A stretch of DNA of 5,669 nt from Bacillota bacterium (GTDB lineage Bacteria; Bacillota_E; Sulfobacillia; Sulfobacillales; Sulfobacillaceae), in NCBI GenBank assembly GCA_021820165.1, contig JAKADW010000158.1:1-5669 (forward strand), given 5' to 3'. Positions 1 to 4,254 of the stretch are shown here, piece by piece. The position numbers and the translations under genes were made by a program. Numbering within the stretch: position 1 is the stretch's first letter; each line of letters opens with the position of its first letter. The notes under the pieces were generated by a model. It worked only from the letters and a program-made list of their open reading frames with translations, did no database searches and was not told the origin of the DNA.

Positions 1-180
1 CCGGAGGCATCCTCTGGAGGGGCCACCGTATCGGGCGGTAGACTGGAGCCGCGAGCGAGACGACGCATCACGTGTTCCTAAAATAATCCAGGACCCTGAC
101 AATTTCATCCATTACCGTGAAACGGGTTGACAATTCGTGCGTTCCGGTGCCTTGTCCACTCATTGGGGGTTGAACCGAGC
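1..180. other. Foreign sequence at the integrase 3' end; possible insertion-sequence terminus
   Basis: Integrase homology stops near position 180 and the bases below it encode no recombinase C-terminus in any minus-strand frame. The octamer TGACAATT occurs at 97-104 and again at 128-135. A related GGGGGTTGA lies near 165-173, where the second octamer is also preceded by GGGTTGA. Short repeats spaced about 30-40 bp are typical of the ends of IS21-family elements, but no transposase is visible, so this is inference. Two plus-strand frames are open from the left edge, stopping at 79-81 and 128-130. They could be the tail of a gene entering from outside, but neither is recognisable. Confidence 0.3.
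97..135 (+). repeat. Direct repeat TGACAATT, two copies 31 bp apart
   Basis: TGACAATT is seen exactly at 97-104 and 128-135. The contexts are CCCTGACAATTTC and GGTTGACAATTCG. The repeats lie in the sequence that replaces the 3' end of the integrase gene. They may be transposase-binding repeats of an IS end, or chance. Confidence 0.4.
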
Positions 181-1157
181 GGCAACTGACATTGGCGCAG
201 GAGGGAATTAAATTGTCGTGACACATGTGACGGATCCCACGGGGTTCCGTGCAAGGTTGTAAATACGTAAGGCGTATCATGCCACGTTGTAGCGGAAAGC
301 CTCTGACTCCGCTGTTCGTCTTTCCACCGACTTAAAACCTGGAGGAGAATATCGGGCATCGCTATGGTGCGAGCACTAGACTTTGTCTTCGGAACGCTCT
401 CGCGTCGTCGCCTCCCGGAGCCGGACAGTGTCCGATATATCGTCACCGTCTTGGTCTCCCAATCAATATCGGCCCAGTGTAATCCCAGTGCCTCGCCTTT
501 TCGAACGCCAGTTAGAGCAAGAAACCACCACAAGGCGTGCAGCCGATGACCCGACGCCACGCGGAGGATATGCTTCGCTTCGGCCGGTGTTAACACGGGA
601 CGTTCTGTTCGCGGTACTTTCGGCTTTGGCACTTTGAGCGATGGATTGACGAGCATCCACTCCATATCGACAGCCCACTTAAACGATGCGCGAATCAAAG
701 TAGCCGTGTACTCGGCAGTTCTCGGCTTGTGGGTCTCAAGAACACGCGCATATAAATCCTGCACATCGGATCGCCGAATATCCTTGATCAGTCGATCGCC
801 CCACGCAGCCCGGACGTCTTGCAAGCGAGCGGCGTAACTTTCTAATGTGGACTCTTCGACCGGTTTCGTTCGTAGCATTTTCAGCCATCGATCCAACAAC
901 ACATTGACCGTGAGGCTTATCAACGCCTCGGGAGCAACCGTCCCTTGTCGCAACTGCACTTCCTGCTCGCGACTCCACTTCTTAGCTTCCCGCTCAGTCG
1001 TGAATGTCTTACCATTTTGCCGACGTTTCCCAGTGTTCGGATCGTAATAGGTTACCCGCGCTTGCCAGTGTCCCGATGCAAGCTTGCGCGGAGTTTGGGC
1101 ATGCGGTTCCTTCATACGAATTGTCATATCATCATCACCAAATAGACCGTTCGGCAT
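105..1157 (-). CDS. Tyrosine recombinase/integrase, C-terminally truncated, probably inactive
   Basis: Phage-type site-specific recombinase of 350 residues. Residues about 25-70 form an AP2-like arm-binding domain (GHWQARVTYYDPNTGKRRQ, then KTFTTEREAKKW). Residues about 80-165 form the SAM-like core-binding domain (LLDRWL...TLESY...DVQDLY). The catalytic domain starts near 186 with ERPVLTPAEA and holds the first catalytic Arg, R219, in LTGVRKGEALGL, and the Lys hairpin around K257/K259. Homology ends at about P326 (LLRQCQLP). The HxxR motif, the His/Trp and the nucleophilic Tyr are absent, replaced by 24 unrelated residues. Family members are usually 50-70 residues longer, so strand cleavage should be impossible. 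The true start may be the internal ATG at 1127 (MTIRMKEP), because the first ten residues look unrelated and neither start has a good ribosome binding site. It marks the island as mobile, probably once a prophage or integrative element. Confidence 0.85.
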   Translation of the reverse strand: MPNGLFGDDDMTIRMKEPHAQTPRKLASGHWQARVTYYDPNTGKRRQNGKTFTTEREAKKWSREQEVQLRQGTVAPEALISLTVNVLLDRWLKMLRTKPVEESTLESYAARLQDVRAAWGDRLIKDIRRSDVQDLYARVLETHKPRTAEYTATLIRASFKWAVDMEWMLVNPSLKVPKPKVPRTERPVLTPAEAKHILRVASGHRLHALWWFLALTGVRKGEALGLHWADIDWETKTVTIYRTLSGSGRRRRESVPKTKSSARTIAMPDILLQVLSRWKDEQRSQRLSATTWHDTPYVFTTLHGTPWDPSHVSRQFNSLLRQCQLPLGSTPNEWTRHRNARIVNPFHGNG

Positions 1158-1163
1158 GAGTTA

Positions 1164-1174
1164 AGGGAATCCCT
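1164..1174. promoter_or_regulatory. Short perfect inverted repeat at the integrase start
   Basis: AGGGA and TCCCT flank a single A, directly upstream of the integrase ATG at 1157. On the transcript it would sit across the region where a ribosome binding site is expected, so it could be an operator or could mask translation. It is short enough to be chance. Confidence 0.25.
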
Positions 1175-1178
1175 GCGC

Positions 1179-1223
1179 CCAGAAGCCTGAAACTTAGGTT
1201 ACATCGCGCGCGTCCGCTTCTGG
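1179..1223. promoter_or_regulatory. 8-bp inverted repeat in the integrase leader
   Basis: CCAGAAGC at 1179-1186 is matched exactly by GCTTCTGG at 1216-1223, with 29 bp between the arms. It lies between the candidate promoter and the integrase start. It could be a binding site for a repressor or excisionase, or an arm-type integrase site. The arms are seen in the sequence; the role is inferred. Confidence 0.3.
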
Positions 1224-1260
1224 CCAGCGCGGGTCTCCGCCTGCTCAAAATCTCGTATCC

Positions 1261-1289
1261 AATGTATCTCTAGACCCAGTGAATGGCAA
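1261..1289 (-). promoter_or_regulatory. Candidate sigma70-type promoter for the integrase
   Basis: Read on the minus strand, TTGCCA (1289-1284) matches the -35 consensus at five of six positions. A 17-bp spacer follows, then TACATT (1266-1261), which matches the -10 at four of six. Transcription would start near 1254, giving a leader of about 100 nt before the integrase start at 1157. Confidence 0.4.
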
Positions 1290-1385
1290 ATGCGTACGGC
1301 AATACTCAGGGACTGCTCCGTGAAAAAACTGCCGTGATAGATTTACAGCCCACAGGGGGCACACATCATTTAGCTCCGATAAGTA

Positions 1386-1580
1386 TCACTCTTCCGGGTG
1401 GCATATCGCACAATCATAATACTTTCGGCGGATAACGTGTATAGCGAAGGTTTGCACATCTTCATATGTCTCAAACCCCACCCACGCTGCCGGAGTCTCT
1501 CGATGCTTACAGTACTGGCATGTTACGCGATGAATTACAACACGGCTACTCGGCTCCCATCGCACCCAAAAGTCCTCCAT
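1386..1580 (-). CDS. Small two-CxxC zinc-binding protein, Ada-Zn-like
   Basis: A 64-residue soluble protein of unknown function. Two Cys pairs, in TCQYCKH and DCAICHPEE, are placed to bind one zinc ion. The order is IHRxxC, a spacer with WVGFETYEDV, then YYDCxxC. It resembles the Ada-type metal-binding module (HxxxC near the start, a bulky turn and an (E/D)A helix, then Y-x-x-C-x-x-C at the end), also found fused to nucleases. This is pattern resemblance only, not a family assignment. The start is set at ATG 1580 because GAGGAGGAG (1592-1584) places an AGGAGG core 5 nt upstream. A GTG at 1601 would add seven residues (MSAEEES) but has no ribosome binding site and would consume this one as codons. 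It lies about 340 bp downstream of the 771-residue gene and has its own strong translation signal. A DNA-binding or regulatory role is plausible but unproven. Confidence 0.7.
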   Translation of the reverse strand: MEDFWVRWEPSSRVVIHRVTCQYCKHRETPAAWVGFETYEDVQTFAIHVIRRKYYDCAICHPEE

Positions 1581-1583
1581 AGA

Positions 1584-1592
1584 CTCCTCCTC
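1584..1592 (-). promoter_or_regulatory. Strong ribosome binding site deciding the start of the zinc protein
   Basis: GAGGAGGAG on the minus strand, with the AGGAGG core ending 5 nt before ATG at 1580. It favours the ATG over the upstream in-frame GTG at 1601. Confidence 0.65.
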
Positions 1593-1601
1593 GGCGCTCA
1601 C

Positions 1602-1921
1602 ACCGACATGAGACTGTGAAACGTCGAGACCAGAGCAGCCCCTGCCACTGTCGTGGTCGATGTCTTTTTCTTAAGTTTCAACTATCAATTCCTTGCCCAG
1701 AGCCTCACTTGCAGGACCATGTTGTCCGCATACGCCAACCATGGCTAATATAGTTCGCAGCTTCATGAGGCCACGCCTCGTGCGATGGCTTCGCGGTGGA
1801 AGCGATCTCACGACGGTATTCCACACGCTCCAGAACTCCAAAGGCCTCCTCCGCAAAACATCCCCATATCTCGCTAATCCGTAAGATTCGTTCGAAGCCC
1901 AACCCGCCACTTGCCCGTCCA
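1602..1921. other. Gap with no convincing gene, containing hairpins and one arm of a long inverted repeat
   Basis: Between the two minus-strand genes there is no clear gene, RNA gene or terminator. Plus-strand GAGGC-CAC-GCCTC (1767-1779) is a perfect 5-bp hairpin. A second hairpin at 1784-1807 pairs GAT and GCTTC with GAAGC and ATC around a 6-nt loop, with one G-G mismatch. This second hairpin overlaps the 29-bp repeat arm at 1792-1820. The adjacent hairpins recall REP-type elements but no other copies are visible here. A minus-strand frame reading from within the upstream gene to 1705 contains a helical-looking stretch (FAEEAFGVLERVEYRREI) and may be a decayed gene piece. Confidence 0.4.
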
Positions 1922-1922
1922 T
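1671..1922 (-). CDS. Doubtful 83-residue ORF overlapping the 771-residue gene stop
   Basis: The ATG at 1922-1920 overlaps the TGA of the upstream gene (TGATG), an arrangement common for translationally coupled genes. This is the only support. The product (MDGQVAGWASNESYGLARYG, ending GKELIVET) has no recognisable motif, is rich in Arg and Ser in the middle, and has no ribosome binding site of its own beyond possible coupling. One arm of the 29-bp inverted repeat lies inside it. A competing frame in the same stretch looks no worse. Probably not a real gene. Confidence 0.2.
   Translation of the reverse strand: MDGQVAGWASNESYGLARYGDVLRRRPLEFWSVWNTVVRSLPPRSHRTRRGLMKLRTILAMVGVCGQHGPASEALGKELIVET
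1792..1820 (+). repeat. 29-bp inverted repeat, arm 1
   Basis: The plus strand starts CGCGGTGGAA and ends GACGGTATT. All 29 bases recur exactly on the minus strand at 3735-3707. The match stops sharply on both sides (T against C before it, C against T after it). Here the arm lies in a gap between genes, overlapping a hairpin at 1784-1807. Confidence 0.85.
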
Positions 1923-4237
1923 CAACTGGGGCGGAGCGGGCGCTCCACCAGCTCCTCAATCTTGCGCGCGACGGCCGTAACTCCAGTGCCTCCGGGATGT
2001 GTGACCTTCTGTTTGTACTGCTCAAGGTGCCGTGTGTCCGAATGCTTTAGGCGGCTGTAGACGGGAACAATCCAATCGACAGCTGTACACAATTGATTGA
2101 TTCTACGCGACGTCGTGTTTTCGGACCATCCCGGTTCGATAAACGCCCAGTCAACTCTGCCAAGAGCCACCCGTTGCCGCAACAACTGCTGGTGCGGCCC
2201 TAAAAGGCCCATCACCAACACTTTGACTCGCGGCCCCAGGTTGATCGCGCAGGGCGCTATGTCTCCGGCCTCGGGGCGGGACCGTACGCGCAAGGCCACC
2301 ATCTCCTGAATGCGCGTGCCAAGGAGCGAATCATCGTGAGGATGGGTCTTCAACCACTCCTGACACTTGGTGACCACCGCCACATCATCAGCCCACTGAT
2401 CGTAAATCTCAAAACGCATATCGTCGGGAAGCGCTCGCAAGTGCCGGTCCATTTGTTCGCCGATGTCAACGGGCGAGGTGCCCAGGATCTCCATCGAATC
2501 CAGCCAGCATCGTATCAATTCAGCGACCATGTTTCTCTGTCGTTTCAATAGGCGGTCATTGGCCTCATTAATGAGCACTTCCGCTGCCTGGCGCAAAGCC
2601 TCCAGATGTAACCGTTCATTATAGTGCGCCCAAAAGAGTCGGAAGGCGGAAGCCCGGATTTCCCAGTCGAGGTCTTCCGTGAGAACGACCATCTCGAGGG
2701 CATTCTCGTCCCACCCGCCACGCTCGACCCCGCGGGTCAGCCACATGACCATATCTTCAAATTGCCGCTGTTCGTAGTAGTGTTGAGCTGTGAGAAAGCA
2801 CGCAAAAGGCTCTCTGAGATCCGCTGGAATTTCCAGAAGCAAATCCAACGCCCAACCGCGTTCCCCGGCACGATTCCACGCCGCAACCAGGGCGTGTTGA
2901 AGCGAAATATCGTGGGGCCGATGACGTTGGGGAATCCAGCGTACGGCTATATCGGCAGCTTGTTCCTGATTCTGCTCCACGAGCTCTACGATTCGGTCCA
3001 AGCCGTCAACCTCTAACGGAATCAATAACTGCAGTGTTCCGCGCGATTTATGGTCGGGTCTGCCTCGCAGCCGATGAACCGCTTCGTGAGGATGGCGATC
3101 GATGAGAGCCAGTGCCGAATCTACCATCCATTGGGTCGTCATACGATCCAAGAGGCGGTCTAGGTCGCGGGTTTGGACTATCGTAGCCTCTCTTAATTGA
3201 GCCCTCCAAGCCTTGGTAAGTTCGGTCACGAGGTCCTCGATGGTTCGGGGGGCGGACATCAATGCCTCATCGGCCCTAGACGTTTGTGCCTCTTGCTCAC
3301 CGACCAAGCGCTCCCTCCAGTCATAGCGGATAATCCGATCGTCGTCCACGTCGTCAATGTAAAATCCACGATTCCAACGCGCTAGATGGTCCACGCAGGC
3401 CTTTACCGTCTCAAGCGGAATTCCTAATTCCTCGCCCATGGTCCACTCCGAGACTGCATCCGTGCCCGCAAAATTCTCCAAATAGGCTTCGACGACGGCC
3501 AGATACGGTATTAAGTAGGACGCTTCCTGCCGTTCTTCGGGTCCGGCACCCTCTGAGAGCCAGTAGATGCTATCCGCAATGATTTCACGCACCGACCAGA
3601 CGTTGTTTTCCAGGACTTTGTCCCAGTGGTCTAATTGCACTTCGTACAATGACTTTTCCATGGGCCCATCAATGTCCTCTGAGTTACCGTCCGACCCCGA
3701 CTCAGAAATACCGTCGTGAGATCGCTTCCACCGCGGATTCGAAGCGTTTACCATTTCTTTCAGGTGGTCGAGTCTTTCAGACAATCTTAGCTCGGCAAGT
3801 GGACTCGGCTCCTCGGCTGAGTCCAATGCTTCGACCTCCCACGCATCGCAAACCTGCCCGGCCGCTGTCTCTAAGTTTACCCAGTCTGACACATCGTCCG
3901 GCACCGACAGATAGGTGAACCATGTGTAACCCTCATAGAAACTACCGTACGCTTGAAAGTACCGCCATCCGACTCGGCGCAACTCGCGCATCCACCGGCG
4001 AAATGCCGACTCATCGTCATCGAACCCCGAGATATGTAATCCAAGGCGTCGACGCCCCTTGTGCTCCAGTAGCACTTGATGGCGCTCAGAATCTAAAACA
4101 ATGGCAAAGTCGTAGCGTGACACGGCGCCCTCCATTATCCGATGTATTAGGCCCTTCTCGTTGGGGATAGGGCCTGTTATACAAGTGCAAAGTTCCCAAA
4201 TGCCCAGCCTTCCCGCCATAACGAGAAGCCGAAGCAC
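1922..4237 (-). CDS. Unclassified 771-residue multidomain protein, helicase operon partner
   Basis: I do not recognise the full-length family. Residues 40-120 look like an alpha/beta domain (YDFAIVLDSERHQVLLEHKG, then W and aromatic-rich YTWFTYLSVP). Residues 140-195 are an acidic, Ser/Gly-rich linker. Residues 258-305 resemble a winged helix (WTMGEELGIPLETVKACVDHLARWN, then acidic wing FYIDDVDDD). Residues 330-640 are almost wholly helical with TPR/HEAT-like periodicity. Residues 671-764 look Rossmann-like: VKVLVMGLLG, WSENTTSRRI, AVDWIVPVYSRLKHS, YKQK, HPGGTGVTAV. That order recalls DUF2325, whose members have an early beta strand, a D-hV strand, an SH or KH, a Lys and a late Gly/Ser loop. 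The start is GTG 4237, preceded by GGTAGG 11 nt upstream and 17 nt after the helicase stop; ATG 4219 is an alternative. The tight spacing implies one operon with the helicase. It may be a recognition or sensor subunit (inferred). Residues 168-177 are encoded by one arm of the 29-bp repeat. Confidence 0.85.
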   Translation of the reverse strand: MLRLLVMAGRLGIWELCTCITGPIPNEKGLIHRIMEGAVSRYDFAIVLDSERHQVLLEHKGRRRLGLHISGFDDDESAFRRWMRELRRVGWRYFQAYGSFYEGYTWFTYLSVPDDVSDWVNLETAAGQVCDAWEVEALDSAEEPSPLAELRLSERLDHLKEMVNASNPRWKRSHDGISESGSDGNSEDIDGPMEKSLYEVQLDHWDKVLENNVWSVREIIADSIYWLSEGAGPEERQEASYLIPYLAVVEAYLENFAGTDAVSEWTMGEELGIPLETVKACVDHLARWNRGFYIDDVDDDRIIRYDWRERLVGEQEAQTSRADEALMSAPRTIEDLVTELTKAWRAQLREATIVQTRDLDRLLDRMTTQWMVDSALALIDRHPHEAVHRLRGRPDHKSRGTLQLLIPLEVDGLDRIVELVEQNQEQAADIAVRWIPQRHRPHDISLQHALVAAWNRAGERGWALDLLLEIPADLREPFACFLTAQHYYEQRQFEDMVMWLTRGVERGGWDENALEMVVLTEDLDWEIRASAFRLFWAHYNERLHLEALRQAAEVLINEANDRLLKRQRNMVAELIRCWLDSMEILGTSPVDIGEQMDRHLRALPDDMRFEIYDQWADDVAVVTKCQEWLKTHPHDDSLLGTRIQEMVALRVRSRPEAGDIAPCAINLGPRVKVLVMGLLGPHQQLLRQRVALGRVDWAFIEPGWSENTTSRRINQLCTAVDWIVPVYSRLKHSDTRHLEQYKQKVTHPGGTGVTAVARKIEELVERPLRPS
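3707..3735 (-). repeat. 29-bp inverted repeat, arm 2
   Basis: The minus strand here is identical over 29 bases to the plus strand at 1792-1820. It encodes PRWKRSHDGI in the acidic linker of the 771-residue protein. The flanking plus strand allows a 6-bp hairpin, CGCTTC (3723-3728) with GAAGCG (3741-3746). The linker is the part of the protein most likely to tolerate an inserted segment. Confidence 0.85.
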
Positions 4238-4254
4238 ATCCGATTTGACCTACC

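Larger units (their letters stand above)
1158..1385. other. Non-coding gap between integrase and small zinc protein
   Basis: No credible gene is seen here, neither an excisionase upstream of the integrase nor a tRNA. The stretch holds a candidate minus-strand promoter at 1261-1289, two inverted repeats near the integrase start, and a run of six A at 1322-1327. That run reads as a T tract on the minus strand, downstream of the small zinc gene, but the hairpin before it (GCCC/GGGC around 1348-1360) is too weak and too distant to call a terminator. Confidence 0.5.

Noticed and set aside
68..280. Minus-strand 70-codon frame overlapping the integrase end
   Set aside because: Tested as a frameshifted integrase C-terminus; it contains no HxxR or Tyr motif and no other recognisable feature.
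1322..1360. Rho-independent terminator after the small zinc gene
   Set aside because: A run of six T is present on the minus strand, but the only hairpin nearby has a 4-bp stem and is separated from the T run by about 20 nt.
1158..1385. tRNA or attachment site beside the integrase
   Set aside because: No cloverleaf or tRNA arm sequences and no direct repeat of att type could be found in the gap; the other end of the element is outside the window.
1386..1601. Longer form of the small zinc protein starting at GTG 1601
   Set aside because: No ribosome binding site in front of the GTG, whereas the ATG at 1580 has a well-spaced AGGAGG that the longer form would place inside the coding sequence.
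1705..2025. Minus-strand frame of 106 codons overlapping the end of the 771-residue gene
   Set aside because: It starts deep inside a better supported gene with no ribosome binding site; only the middle looks protein-like and no family is recognised. At most a decayed fragment, noted under the gap.
2624..3016. Plus-strand frame of 130 codons opposite the 771-residue gene
   Set aside because: Shadow of the longer minus-strand gene, with no motif, ribosome binding site or plausible promoter.
1792..3735. CRISPR array suggested by a 29-bp repeat
   Set aside because: Only two copies, in opposite orientation and nearly 2 kb apart, with no spacer-like spacing and no cas genes.
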